DNA of 64,000 nt from JAMHWF01 sp035911095 (GCA_035911095.1 JAMHWF010000027.1:1-64000); one strand, 5' to 3'; shown: positions 15,531 through 24,901, counted from the first letter of the stretch. Notes: generated by a model not told the origin, from the letters alone. A program made the numbers and translations.

Positions 15531-16505
15531 ATGAGACATCCTCTTGCGCGTCGAGCCGTGTTGATCCTCGGCCTGGCGACGGCGGGCCTCGGCGCGCCCG
15601 CGCTGGCCCAGCAGTGGGCGCCTTCCAAGCCCGTCCGCATCGTCGTGCCGATCGTCGGAAGCACCAATGACGTCCTCGCGCGCCTCGTGGCGCCCGAGCT
15701 GCAGAAGGTGCTCGGACAGACCGTGATCGTCGAGAACAAGGGCGGCGCCGGCGGCACGATCGGTGCGAACGAAGTCGCCAAGGCGGCTCCCGACGGCCAC
15801 ACGCTGCTGGTCGGCTTCAACGGCCCGATCGCGATCAATCCGACGCTGATGCCGAAGATGCCGTACGACTCGGTGAAGGACCTCGCGCCCATCACGCTCG
15901 CCGTCGCGTCTCCTCAACTGCTGGTCCTCAACCCCCGGGTCCCGGCGAAGGACGTCAAGGAGTTCGTCGACCTTGCCAAACAAGGCCAGCTCACCTACGC
16001 CTCCGTCTCTCCCGGTAGCGCGTCCCACCTCACCATGGAGATGCTCAAGTCGGCCGCCGGGGTGGACATCATCCACGTCCCGTACAAGGGGGCCGCACCC
16101 GCCGTGGTCGATCTGCTGGGGGGTCAGGTCGACGCGGCCTTCTTCGTCCCGGGGAACATCTCGCAGTTCGTCCGGGAAGGGAAGGCCAAGGTGATCGCCT
16201 CGACCGGCACCCGGCGATTCGCCTCCATGCCGCAGGTGCCGACGATGATCGAACAGGGGTTCCCCGGATTCGTGGCCTTGTCGTGGATCGGCTTCCTGGC
16301 TCCCGCCAAGACCCCGCAGCCGATCATCGATCGTTACCACAAGGAGATCGTCGACATCCTGCGCAAGCCGGCGATCGCCCACGAGCTGGAGAAGATGGAG
16401 TTCGAGGTGATCGCCGGCACGCCGGACCAGTTCTCGCAGTGGATCCGCGCGGAGATACCCCGCTGGGGCCAGGTGATCCGCGACAGCAACATCAAGGCCG
16501 AATAG
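15531..16505 (+). CDS. Bug-type tripartite tricarboxylate transporter binding protein
   Basis: A 324-residue periplasmic solute-binding protein. The signal peptide ends near APALAQQ (about residue 25). The mature protein starts with WAPSKPVRIVVP and has GGAGGTIGANEVAKAAPDGHTLL and VPYKGAAPAVVDLLGGQVD, the hallmark strings of the Bug/TctC family, which is hugely expanded in Burkholderiales. It probably binds the aromatic acid or a carboxylate handled by this module. No TctA/TctB membrane genes are adjacent, so it must use a transporter encoded elsewhere, or act as a sensor. Confidence 0.9.
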   Translation: MRHPLARRAVLILGLATAGLGAPALAQQWAPSKPVRIVVPIVGSTNDVLARLVAPELQKVLGQTVIVENKGGAGGTIGANEVAKAAPDGHTLLVGFNGPIAINPTLMPKMPYDSVKDLAPITLAVASPQLLVLNPRVPAKDVKEFVDLAKQGQLTYASVSPGSASHLTMEMLKSAAGVDIIHVPYKGAAPAVVDLLGGQVDAAFFVPGNISQFVREGKAKVIASTGTRRFASMPQVPTMIEQGFPGFVALSWIGFLAPAKTPQPIIDRYHKEIVDILRKPAIAHELEKMEFEVIAGTPDQFSQWIRAEIPRWGQVIRDSNIKAE

Positions 16506-16513
16506 GGGCGACC

Positions 16514-17287
16514 GTGAACCGACTGACTGGAAAGGCCGCGCTCATCACGGGCGGCGGCGGCGGCATCGGCTTCGCCTGCGGCCGCATCTTCTGCGCCCAG
16601 GGCGCGGCCGTGACCCTGGTCGACGCGAGCGCCGAGGCGCTCGATCGCACCGTGACCGCGCTTGCCGAGGCGGTTCCCGGGGCGCGGGTGACGACCCTCG
16701 TCGCCGACGTGGCGGATGCGGAGCAGGCCACCGAGACGGTGAATCAGGCGGTCGCCGCGCACGGCCGTCTCGACGTCCTGGTGAACAACGCTGCCATGCG
16801 CAACTACGCGACCTTGTCGGAAGCCACGCCCGCCGAGTGGCAGGCGATCGTCGGCGTGAACCTGGTCGGCGCCGCCAGCTACTGCAAGGCGGCACTGCCG
16901 GCGCTGCGTGCGTCGGGCAAGGGCAGCATCGTGAACGTGTCGTCGTGCTACGCCGTCACGGGCCGCAAGGGCATGGGCCTGTACGACGCCACGAAGGCGG
17001 CGATGCTCGCGCTGACACGCACGCTCGCCTTCGAGGAGGCCGCGCACGGCGTGCGCGCCAACACGGTGTGCCCGGGCTCCACGCTCACCGACTTCCACGT
17101 CTCGCGCGCCACCGCCGCGGGCAAGAGCCTCGACAAGCTGGCCGCCGAGCGCCAGGACACGTCGCTGCTCGCGCGATGGGCCTCACCGGAAGAGATCGCC
17201 TGGCCGATCCTCTGGCTGGCGTCGGACGAAGCCTCGTTCATCACCGGCACGACCCTCATGGTCGACGGTGGTCTGCACGTGATGTAG
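16514..17287 (+). CDS. short-chain dehydrogenase/reductase
   Basis: A 257-residue SDR. The NAD(P) motif is TGGGGGIG (about 12-19), NNAA is at about 90, and the active site is SS...YDATK (about 140-160), so it should be catalytic. It starts with GTG 8 nt after the Bug gene, preceded by GGGGCG. In this operon it would oxidise a dihydrodiol or alcohol made by the Rieske oxygenase. The substrate is inferred only from context. Confidence 0.88.
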   Translation: MNRLTGKAALITGGGGGIGFACGRIFCAQGAAVTLVDASAEALDRTVTALAEAVPGARVTTLVADVADAEQATETVNQAVAAHGRLDVLVNNAAMRNYATLSEATPAEWQAIVGVNLVGAASYCKAALPALRASGKGSIVNVSSCYAVTGRKGMGLYDATKAAMLALTRTLAFEEAAHGVRANTVCPGSTLTDFHVSRATAAGKSLDKLAAERQDTSLLARWASPEEIAWPILWLASDEASFITGTTLMVDGGLHVM

Positions 17288-17291
17288 CCCC

Positions 17292-18257
17292 ATGAACACT
17301 GCCAGCTTCACCGTGACCGTCGCCCGCAAGACGACCGAGGCACTCGGCATCTGCAGCTTCGAGCTCGTCAACGCCGACCACTCGCCGCTGCCTGCCTTCT
17401 CGGCGGGCTCGCACATCGATGTCTGCTTGCCCGACGGCATCACCCGGCAGTATTCGCTCTGCAACGATTCCTCCGAGAGGCACCGCTACCTCATCGGCGT
17501 GCTGAAGGACCCGGCCTCACGTGGAGGCTCCAAGGCGATGCACGAGTCGGTGAACGAAGGGGATGCGCTGCGGATCAGCGCGCCGAAGAACCACTTCGCA
17601 CTCGCCCACGAGGCCCGGCGCAGTCTGCTGCTGGCCGGTGGCATCGGCATCACGCCGATCCTGTGCATGGCGGAGCGTCTCGCCTTTGCGAGAGAGGACT
17701 TCGAGCTTCACTACTGCGCCCGCTCGCGCGACCGCATGGCCTTTCACGACCGCATCCGGCACTCGGCCTTTTCTTCCAGGACTTCGTTCCATTTCGACGA
17801 CGGTGCCGAAGCGCAGCGGCTGCAGATCGACAGCCTCCTCGCCTCGCAGGCGCCCGGCACGCATCTGTACGTTTGCGGACCGAAGGGCTTCATGGACGCC
17901 GTGCTTTCCAAGGCTCGCGAGGTCGGGTGGCCTCAAGACCATCTGCACTACGAGTTCTTCGCTGCGGAAGTCGTCAAGACCGGGCTGGACGACAGCTTCG
18001 AGGTCAAGATCGCCAGCTCCGGGAGGCTGGTGCGCGTCGGCAAGGACGTGACGGTTACCCAGGCGCTGGCAAGCGCTGGCATCGTGGTACCGACGTCGTG
18101 CGAGCAAGGCGTCTGCGGCACTTGCCTGACCCGCGTGCTCGAAGGCACACCGGACCACCGCGACATGTACCTGTCGCCTGAGGAGCAGCGGGAGAACGAT
18201 CAGTTTCTTCCTTGCTGCTCGCGTGCCAAGTCTGCGATGCTGGTGCTGGATCTCTAA
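17292..18257 (+). CDS. PDR/VanB-family Rieske-partner reductase
   Basis: A 321-residue iron-sulfur flavoprotein. The FMN-binding barrel has RQYSLCN (about 57-63), the NAD domain has GGIGITPILCM, and the C-terminal plant-type [2Fe-2S] ferredoxin has CEQGVCGTC with a last Cys in PCCSR. It passes electrons from NAD(P)H to the Rieske oxygenase at the start of the operon. It begins 4 nt after the SDR stop. It closely resembles the reductase at 42.8 kb along its whole length, so the two modules carry paralogous electron-transfer proteins. Confidence 0.92.
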   Translation: MNTASFTVTVARKTTEALGICSFELVNADHSPLPAFSAGSHIDVCLPDGITRQYSLCNDSSERHRYLIGVLKDPASRGGSKAMHESVNEGDALRISAPKNHFALAHEARRSLLLAGGIGITPILCMAERLAFAREDFELHYCARSRDRMAFHDRIRHSAFSSRTSFHFDDGAEAQRLQIDSLLASQAPGTHLYVCGPKGFMDAVLSKAREVGWPQDHLHYEFFAAEVVKTGLDDSFEVKIASSGRLVRVGKDVTVTQALASAGIVVPTSCEQGVCGTCLTRVLEGTPDHRDMYLSPEEQRENDQFLPCCSRAKSAMLVLDL

Positions 18258-18442
18258 GCGCAGGGCTCGCTTCAAACCGCCGACGGCCGACGGCTTCTCC
18301 TCGTGACTTGCTGGTCACCGTCGCCAACCTCTCGCTGCTGAACATCGGCGCCGCCTTCTGGGGGCGGGTCGCGGGCTTCGCGATCTCGTGGATCTTGGAG
18401 CGGCGCGACGCTGGCAGGACGAGCGTGCAGGCCCCGCGGCGT
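18258..18442 (+). other. possible gene remnant after the Rieske module
   Basis: In one forward frame this gap reads as a plausible protein piece (about 18305-18420), with LLVTVANLSLLNIG, a hydrophobic stretch and SWILERRD. It has no clear start of its own and merges with out-of-frame sequence. It may be the tail of a membrane protein gene broken at the module border. No family could be assigned. Confidence 0.3.
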
Positions 18443-19156
18443 TCACTCCCGCGCCGCGTCCTGACGCAGGGCGACCATCACCGCCTGCGCGGTCGTGGCC
18501 ACGCCCAGGCGCTGGCGGGCCCGGCGCAGGTGGTTCTCGACCGTGCGCCCGGACAGCCCCAGCGTCTTCGCGATGTCGGCCTGGCGCCGGCCTGCCGCCA
18601 CCCAGCGCAGCACTTCCTTTTCGCGCCGGGTGAGCGCCGGCGGCAGCTCCGGCTCCGCGATCTCCAGCAGCTGCCGGCTGCGGCGAAAGGCCTGGACGCC
18701 GACCTGCGTCAGCAGCAGGCGGGCACCGGGCGTGCTGTCGACCCGCTCGCCGCCGAAGCTGACCGCGCCTTCCAGGCCCGAGCGGCCGAAGACCGGCACC
18801 TGCAGCCCGTGCAGGCCCGGCCCCTGCGGGCGGCGCACGATCCGGTAGCGCTCGCCCTCCGCAGCGCGGGTCTTGCTCCAGTAGAAGGCGTCTTCGGTCT
18901 CCAGCACGTGGCGGTTGACCGGGCAGCGCTGCAGGTACTCCTCGGGCAGCCCCAGGCCGTTGCCGTTGCCGTTGCCGAACCAGTCGCCCTCGATCCAGTA
19001 GACGCGCCCGACGACCGGGTCATGCACGGCTCCCGCGGCGAACATCAGGTAGCGGTCGAAGCCCAGCGGCTGCGCCACCGCGCGCAGCACGCGCCTCACG
19101 TCCTCCAGCGTCTCGCCCTGCTCGATGCGCAGCAGGGCCGCCAGACAATCGTCCAC
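18443..19156 (-). CDS. LuxR-type regulator without a partner synthase (solo)
   Basis: A 237-residue protein. The N-terminal 160 residues resemble an autoinducer-binding domain (YWIEGDWFG, YLQRCPVNRH, WSKTRA). The C-terminal helix-turn-helix is LTRREKEVLRWVAAGRRQAD followed by LSGRTVENHLRRARQRLGV. The usual Asp-Pro of the acyl-homoserine-lactone pocket appears to be Pro-Val, so the ligand may differ. No luxI gene is in the window. It is encoded 21 nt downstream of the HchA-like gene and may be co-transcribed with it. Confidence 0.85.
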   Translation of the reverse strand: MDDCLAALLRIEQGETLEDVRRVLRAVAQPLGFDRYLMFAAGAVHDPVVGRVYWIEGDWFGNGNGNGLGLPEEYLQRCPVNRHVLETEDAFYWSKTRAAEGERYRIVRRPQGPGLHGLQVPVFGRSGLEGAVSFGGERVDSTPGARLLLTQVGVQAFRRSRQLLEIAEPELPPALTRREKEVLRWVAAGRRQADIAKTLGLSGRTVENHLRRARQRLGVATTAQAVMVALRQDAARE

Positions 19157-19177
19157 CGGCCTGGGGTCCTCCGGGCC

Positions 19178-20068
19178 TCAGCGGGCGGCTTCGCGCAGCA
19201 AGGCCTGGGCGGCCAGCTGCCCGAGCTTGTTCGAGGCAAACGGGCTGTCGCCGGTGATGAGCTTGCGGTCCTGGTGGGTATGGCCGGCGATATCCGTGTT
19301 GACGATTTCCACGCCCAGCGCCCTGAGCTTTTCGCCCATGTACCAGGGCATGTCGCCCGGCATGTAGCCGAGCTCGGGTGTCTTGGCGTCCAGCGAATCG
19401 GGAAAGGCGCAGATCTTGTAGCCCTTCAGCGGATAGCTGTCGGCCGCCTCGCCCTGGGCCCCCGCCAGGAATGCGGCCGGTCCATGGCACAGCGAGATCA
19501 CGTGTTTGTCGTGGCCCAGCGCCCACTGCAGCGCGGCCTTGACGTCCAGGCTGTGCGGCAAGCCGATCAGCGCGCCGTGCCCACCCGGAATGAACAGGGC
19601 GAGATAGTCGGAAGCGTCGCCCAGCCCCTGCGCGACCACGTCCGACAGCTTCAGCGGCTGCTTGAAGCCGGACAGGTACTTCTCGTAGATCGCCTTGACC
19701 TCCTGGTCTTCGCGCGGGAAGGCCCAGTACTCGAACTTCACCGGGTTGCCCGAGAGGGTGGCGATGTCGAAGCTGAAGCCTGCCTTGTCCAGGTGGTACA
19801 TCGGCAGCAGGGTCTCGATCGGGTGGTTGCCGGTGGAGAACATCGTGCCGTTCTTCATCAGCAGATACCGCTCATCGGCGGCAATCATCAGGATCTTCCA
19901 GCGGCCGCCCCGATACGGCTTTTCATATTCGGCACCGCTGAGGTCCGACTTGGGCGAGGTGAACTGCGAAAGGGAATAGGGGGAAGGGAAGAAGGCGTTG
20001 TTTTCCGCGACGTCCGGGGTGGGGCGACGGTCTTCGGTTGATTCAGCCACGGAGAACTCCTCTTTCAT
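19178..20068 (-). CDS. hchA: Hsp31/HchA-like DJ-1 family chaperone/deglycase
   Basis: A 296-residue protein that matches HchA throughout. It has KILMIAADERYLLMKNG, the FSTGNHPIETLLPM segment, FIPGGHGALIGL, and the nucleophile elbow ISLCHGPAAFLAGA with the catalytic Cys. GDMPWYMGEKLR and TGDSPFASNKLG close the fold. The metal-binding and Glu/Cys/His residues expected in Hsp31 appear present. Members act as holding chaperones and detoxify methylglyoxal-type damage in the cytoplasm. It probably forms an operon with the LuxR solo downstream. The second in-frame start is used because it matches the family's MKEE-like N-terminus. Confidence 0.9.
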   Translation of the reverse strand: MKEEFSVAESTEDRRPTPDVAENNAFFPSPYSLSQFTSPKSDLSGAEYEKPYRGGRWKILMIAADERYLLMKNGTMFSTGNHPIETLLPMYHLDKAGFSFDIATLSGNPVKFEYWAFPREDQEVKAIYEKYLSGFKQPLKLSDVVAQGLGDASDYLALFIPGGHGALIGLPHSLDVKAALQWALGHDKHVISLCHGPAAFLAGAQGEAADSYPLKGYKICAFPDSLDAKTPELGYMPGDMPWYMGEKLRALGVEIVNTDIAGHTHQDRKLITGDSPFASNKLGQLAAQALLREAAR

Positions 20069-20275
20069 GGAATCGGTCCGCCGCATCGTAGGAAGGGGCC
20101 GCGCCCTCAAGAATGAGTGAATTCCCCCCACTCCAGCCGGCCTCGGCTCCGCCGCGGACAGTGCCTGCGCCAGCGGGTCCACCCGGCCAGACGCAGGTCG
20201 CGCCGAAGCACGGCGCCAGGAAGCCCGGCGCCCGCTTGCCCCCGCCGGGGCCGGCCGGCAGCCAACCAGCCGCCG

Positions 20276-21832
20276 TCAGCGTCCTTCGGCCAGCCGGAAC
20301 ACCGCCATCGCGCTCGCCAGCCGCTGCGCCTGCTCACGCAGGCTGGCCGCCGCCGCGGCCGACTGCTCGACCAGGGCTGCGTTCTGCTGCGTCATCTGGT
20401 CGAGCTGGGTCACGGCCTCGTTGACCTGACCGATGCCGCCCGACTGCTCGGCGGCGGCGGTGCTGATCTCGGAGATCGTGTCGCTCATGCGCTGCACGTC
20501 GGCGACGATCCCCGCCATCGAGGCGCCGGCCTGCTGGACGAGGTCGGAGCCGGCGCCGACCTGCTCGACCGAGCGGCCGATCAGCGCCTTGATCTCGCGC
20601 GCCGCGCCCGAGGAGCGCTGCGCCAAGGCGCGCACCTCGGAGGCGACGACCGCGAAGCCGCGGCCCTGCTCGCCGGCGCGTGCCGCCTCGACCGCGGCGT
20701 TGAGGGCCAGGATGTTGGTCTGGAACGCAATGCCGTCGATGACGCCGATGATGTCGGCGATCTTCTGCGACGAGGCCTGGATCGCCTGCATCGTCTGGAC
20801 CACCCGCTCGACCACCTCGCCGCCCTTGCCGGCGGAGCCGCGGGCCGAGCGCGCCAGGCCGTCGGCGTGGCGCGCGGCCTCGGCCGTGTTGCGCACGGTG
20901 CTGGTCAGCTCTTCCATGCTCGACGCGGTCTGCTGCAGGTTGGCGGCGGTCTGCTCGGTCCGCGTGGAGAGGTCGTGGTTGCCGGTGGCGATCTCGGCGC
21001 TGGCGATGCGGATGCTGTCGGTGCCGGCACGCACCTCGTGCACCATCCGCGTCAGGCCTTCGCGGGTGCGGGCCACGCTGTCCAGCAGGCGTCCGATCTC
21101 GTCCAGCGGGCCGACGTCCAGACGCATCGCCAGGTCGCCGGCCGCCATCGCCTTCAGCACCGCGTCCGCCTGCGCCAGCCGGCGCTGCATCGAACGCGCC
21201 AGCAGGTGCACGCAGCCGAGCATGCCGAAGCCGATCACGAGCGCGGCCCCGACGCCGACCAGCGTGAAGCGCCAGGCCTCGGCCTTCACGGCGTCGACGT
21301 AGACGCCGGAGCCGGCGACCCAGCCCCAGGGTTCGAAGGTGGCAACGTAGGACCGCTTGGGTTCCGGCTGCTCCGAGCCCGGCTTCGGCCACAGGTAGTC
21401 GACGTAGCCTTCGCCGTGCTTGCGCGCGGTCTCGACGATCTCGACGAAGAACGCCTTGCCGGACGCATCCTTCATCCCCTCGAGCGACCGGCCCTCGAGC
21501 TCGGGCTTGATCGGGTGCGCGACCATGCGCGCGTTCAGGTCGTTGACCCAGACGTACTCGCTGCCCTCGTAGCGGATCGCCTTGATCTCGTGCTTGGCCT
21601 TCTCCTCGGCCTCGGCCCGTGTCAGGCGACCAGCCCGGGCTTCGGACTCGAAACGGGCCGCGATGGCGACCGACTGCTGCACGACGGCGCGTGTCGCGGC
21701 CAGCCGCTGGTCCATCGACAGCGCGTAGTGCGAACGGCCGTCGTAGATCGCCAGCGCGAGCACGCCGAGGGTGATGCCGATCGCGATCAGGCGCAGGCGG
21801 TTGACGATGGTCAGGTTCTCGAGACTCTTCAC
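20276..21832 (-). CDS. methyl-accepting chemotaxis protein with Cache sensor
   Basis: A 518-residue inner-membrane chemoreceptor. The first membrane segment is at about 10-30. A periplasmic single-Cache domain of about 150 residues contains EYVWVNDLNARMVAHP and WGWVAGSGVYVD, as in receptors for small organic acids. The second membrane segment is at about 190-210, followed by HAMP and a signalling domain with the conserved hairpin tip IIGVIDGIAFQTNILALNAA and methylation helices. It begins with GTG. A perfect hairpin lies 22-43 nt upstream of the start. No che genes are nearby. Ligand unknown. Confidence 0.93.
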   Translation of the reverse strand: MKSLENLTIVNRLRLIAIGITLGVLALAIYDGRSHYALSMDQRLAATRAVVQQSVAIAARFESEARAGRLTRAEAEEKAKHEIKAIRYEGSEYVWVNDLNARMVAHPIKPELEGRSLEGMKDASGKAFFVEIVETARKHGEGYVDYLWPKPGSEQPEPKRSYVATFEPWGWVAGSGVYVDAVKAEAWRFTLVGVGAALVIGFGMLGCVHLLARSMQRRLAQADAVLKAMAAGDLAMRLDVGPLDEIGRLLDSVARTREGLTRMVHEVRAGTDSIRIASAEIATGNHDLSTRTEQTAANLQQTASSMEELTSTVRNTAEAARHADGLARSARGSAGKGGEVVERVVQTMQAIQASSQKIADIIGVIDGIAFQTNILALNAAVEAARAGEQGRGFAVVASEVRALAQRSSGAAREIKALIGRSVEQVGAGSDLVQQAGASMAGIVADVQRMSDTISEISTAAAEQSGGIGQVNEAVTQLDQMTQQNAALVEQSAAAAASLREQAQRLASAMAVFRLAEGR

Positions 21833-21853
21833 TGCTCAAAGCTCCGAACAGGC

Positions 21854-21875
21854 GGTTGCACGCCTGCGTGCAACC
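21854..21875. promoter_or_regulatory. perfect 9-bp inverted repeat before the chemoreceptor gene
   Basis: GGTTGCACG (21854-21862), CCTG, then CGTGCAACC (21867-21875) form exact 9-bp arms. It ends 22 nt upstream of the chemoreceptor start, where it could be an operator or a leader hairpin. Confidence 0.55.
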
Positions 21876-22075
21876 CGACAGGCGACGTCCGCCCGCCAGC
21901 CTCATCGACGCCTGGAGCGCCCAACTGAAAGGAGCACCGGGCCGCGCGTTGTGCACCGCATCACGCCGCCCGCGAGACCTCGACGGCCAGATCGGGTCCG
22001 CGTGACCGATCGCGCACCCCGGGCCCGACAGGCCACTGCCGTGAGCCGGCACCGGGAAAGGGCCGCGGCCGGCGG

Positions 22076-23449
22076 TCAGTGACGCGAGTGGTCGCCGCCC
22101 GTCGGCTTGCGCACGGTGAGCGTGCCGGCGTCCGCGCCGGGCGCCGGCGCGCGGGCGGCGGCCGGCGCCTCGCCCTGGAACTCGTAGGCGACGGTGCCCG
22201 GCGGGTGGGCGAACCAGCCCGGGTCGCGGTAATCGCCCGGCTGCAGGTCGTCGCGCACCTTGACGACGCTGAACATGCCGCCCATCTCGATCGGGCCGAA
22301 GGGCCCGGCGCCGGTCATCATCGGCAGCGTGTTGTCGGGCAGCGCCATCTCCATCGCCGCCATGTCGGCCATGCCCCTGTCGCCCATCACCATGTAGTCG
22401 GGCACCAGGCGCGTGATGCGCTCGGCGATGCCGCGGTGGTCGACGCCGATCAGGTTCGGCACGTCGTGGCCCATCGCGTTCATCGTGTGGTGCGACTTGT
22501 GGCAATGGATCGCCCAGTCGCCCGCGACCGCCTCGAACTCGAAGGCGCGCATCTGGCCGACGGCCACGTCGACCGACACCTCGGGCCAGCGCGCCGACGG
22601 CGGCACCCAGCCGCCGTCGGTGCCGGTGACGACGAAGCTCGGCCCGTGCATGTGGATCGGGTGGTTGGTCATCGTCAGGTTGCCGACCCGCACGCGCACC
22701 CGCTCGCCGCTGCGCGCCACCAGCGGGTCGATACCGGGGAAGACGCGGCTGTTCCAGGTCCAGAGATTGAAGTCGGTCATCTCGGCCGTCTTCGGCGTCG
22801 CCGCGCCCGGTTCGATGTCGTACGAGGCGAGCAGGAAGCAGAAGTCGCGGTCGACGCGCATCCGGCGCCGGTCCTTGGGATGGATGATGAACAGGCCCAT
22901 CATCCCCATCGCCATCTGCGTCATCTCGTCGGCGTGCGGGTGGTACATGTGGGTACCAGAGCGCAGCAGCGTGAACTCGTAGACGAAGGTCTTGCCGGAC
23001 GGGATGTGCGGCTGCGTCATGCCGCCGATGCCGTCCATGCCCGAGGGCAGCAGGATGCCGTGCCAGTGCACCGTGGTGTGCTCGGGCAGCCGGTTGGTCA
23101 CGTAGAGGCGCACGCGGTCGCCCTCGACCGCCTCGATCGTCGGCCCCGGGCTCGACCCGTTGTAGCCCCAGAGGTGGGCCTTCATGCCCGGCGCCAGCTC
23201 GCGAACGACCGGCTCGGCGACGAGGTGGAACTCCTTGACGCCGTCGCGCATGCGCCAGGGCAGCGACCAGCCGTTGAGCGTGGCCACGGGGTTGTAGGGG
23301 CGGCCGGTGGTTGGCGGCAGCGGCGGCTGCGTCTCGGGCGAGGTCTGGAACACCGCCTCGGGCAGCGAGGCGGCGCCGACCCGGCTCACGGCCGTGGCGC
23401 CGAGCGCGGCGGCACCGGCCGCCTTGAAGAAATGGCGTCGATCGGACAT
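22076..23449 (-). CDS. exported multicopper oxidase
   Basis: A 457-residue protein with a twin-Arg-like start (SDRRHFFKAAG) and a hydrophobic region, suggesting Tat export. All four copper motifs are present: HWHG (about 125), HPHADEM, HPIHMHG (about 270) and HCHKSHHTMNAM, which fits HCHxxxHxxxxM of the type 1/3 centre. Met-rich segments near the C-terminus (MVMGDRGMADMAAMEM) are typical of copper-resistance oxidases. It likely oxidises Cu(I) in the periplasm. It is the last gene of the copper cluster, 9 nt after the efflux channel gene. Confidence 0.92.
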   Translation of the reverse strand: MSDRRHFFKAAGAAALGATAVSRVGAASLPEAVFQTSPETQPPLPPTTGRPYNPVATLNGWSLPWRMRDGVKEFHLVAEPVVRELAPGMKAHLWGYNGSSPGPTIEAVEGDRVRLYVTNRLPEHTTVHWHGILLPSGMDGIGGMTQPHIPSGKTFVYEFTLLRSGTHMYHPHADEMTQMAMGMMGLFIIHPKDRRRMRVDRDFCFLLASYDIEPGAATPKTAEMTDFNLWTWNSRVFPGIDPLVARSGERVRVRVGNLTMTNHPIHMHGPSFVVTGTDGGWVPPSARWPEVSVDVAVGQMRAFEFEAVAGDWAIHCHKSHHTMNAMGHDVPNLIGVDHRGIAERITRLVPDYMVMGDRGMADMAAMEMALPDNTLPMMTGAGPFGPIEMGGMFSVVKVRDDLQPGDYRDPGWFAHPPGTVAYEFQGEAPAAARAPAPGADAGTLTVRKPTGGDHSRH

Positions 23450-23458
23450 GGAGTTCCT

Positions 23459-24901
23459 TCAGTGGCCGACGGCGTGCGTGGCGGGCGCGGCGCTGGTGGT
23501 GGCGTGGGCGGCGTCGGACGCCGGGGCGGCGGACGCAGGCACCTGCGCCGCGCCATCGAGGCCCGGCACGCGGACCGACAGCGCGGTCTGCAGGTCGGTT
23601 TCGGCGAGCCAGAAGTCGCGCAGCGCCTCGACGTAGGCGGTGACGCTCGCCACCTGCTCGCGCGCGTCGGCGAGCAGCTCGAAGACGCTGATCAGCATCC
23701 CGTTGTAGCGCAGCAGGTTCTGCTCCGAGATGCGCTTGCGCAGCGGCACCACCTCGTCGCGGTAGTGACGCGCCAGGTCGTAGTGGCTGCGGTAGGCCGA
23801 GTAGGACTCGCGCACCTCGGACCGCGCCTCGACCGCGACCTGGGCCGTGCGGTGCACGGCCTGCAGGTAGACCGCCTCGGCGCGCGCCGCGCGCGTCGCG
23901 CCGAAGTCGAACAGCGGCAGTTCGAGCGCGATCTCGTAGCCGTTCGCGCGCGGCTCGCCGCTGGTGCTCTTGTTCTGGTAGCCGGCCTCGAGCACGTTGA
24001 CGAAGCGCGTGGCGCGCGTCAGGCCGAGCGAGGCCGCGGTCTGCTCGGCGGCCTGCCGGGCCATCAGCACGTCGAGGCGGCGCTCCATCGCGGCCTGCTC
24101 GGCGTCCTGCGGTTCGGCGGGCGCGGCGGGCAGCTCGGGCAGGCGCTCGGGCAGCGTGTAGGCCTGCGGGTCGACCAGGCCGAGCAGGCGCGTCAGCCGT
24201 TCGCGCGCGGCCACCGCCTGGTGGCGAGCACGCGCCAGCTGCGCGGTGGCGTCGGCATAGAAAGCCTGCTCGCGCATCTGCGCCAGCTGGTTGAAGTTGC
24301 CGGCTTCCACCATGCGCCGCGCGAGCTCGTTCGAGGCGTCGGCCGCCTCCTTCACCTGCTCGTGGTAGCGCAGCAGCTCCTGTGCGGCGACGGCGCCGAA
24401 CCAGGCACGTCGCGTGTCGGCGGCGATACCGACCGCCGCCTGCGCGACCTGCAGCTGGGTCTGGCCGAAGCGCCGCTGCTCGGCCTGGGAGGCCAGCGGC
24501 ATGGTCAGCAGGCCCAGCACATCGAACATCACCGCGCGATCGATCTCGACCACGCCGCCGGCCTCGCGCAGGCGGCCGAAGCTGAAGGCCGGGTTGCGCA
24601 GGCGGCCGGCGCGCACCCGCTCGGCCTCGGCGATGCCGAGTTCGGCGAAGCTCGCCTGCAGGCCGCGGTGGTTCAGGTAGGCGAGCTCGACCGCGCCGTC
24701 CGCGCTCAGAGGCGCCTGCAGCAGCTCGTCGATGCGCGACTGCGCGGAGGCGACCTCTTCAGTTGAGCGCTGGAAGGCTGCGGCCTGCCCGGTGCGATCC
24801 CGCGTCAGCTCGGCGACGCGCCCGGCCCCGCCATCGGGCGAGAACGAGGCGCAGCCGGCGAGCGCCAGCGCGGCGGCTGCGGCGGTGAGCGGCCGCCTCA
24901 T
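23459..24901 (-). CDS. TolC/CusC-like outer-membrane efflux channel
   Basis: A 480-residue lipoprotein (LALAGCASF lipobox, about 14-22) with two copies of the long-helix outer-membrane efflux domain. The last residues are Ala/His-rich. In context it belongs to copper export, as CusC does in CusCBA. The inner-membrane pump and adaptor genes are missing here, so it must pair with a pump encoded elsewhere. It overlaps the His-rich gene upstream by 4 nt (ATGA) and is followed by the multicopper oxidase. Confidence 0.88.
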   Translation of the reverse strand: MRRPLTAAAAALALAGCASFSPDGGAGRVAELTRDRTGQAAAFQRSTEEVASAQSRIDELLQAPLSADGAVELAYLNHRGLQASFAELGIAEAERVRAGRLRNPAFSFGRLREAGGVVEIDRAVMFDVLGLLTMPLASQAEQRRFGQTQLQVAQAAVGIAADTRRAWFGAVAAQELLRYHEQVKEAADASNELARRMVEAGNFNQLAQMREQAFYADATAQLARARHQAVAARERLTRLLGLVDPQAYTLPERLPELPAAPAEPQDAEQAAMERRLDVLMARQAAEQTAASLGLTRATRFVNVLEAGYQNKSTSGEPRANGYEIALELPLFDFGATRAARAEAVYLQAVHRTAQVAVEARSEVRESYSAYRSHYDLARHYRDEVVPLRKRISEQNLLRYNGMLISVFELLADAREQVASVTAYVEALRDFWLAETDLQTALSVRVPGLDGAAQVPASAAPASDAAHATTSAAPATHAVGH

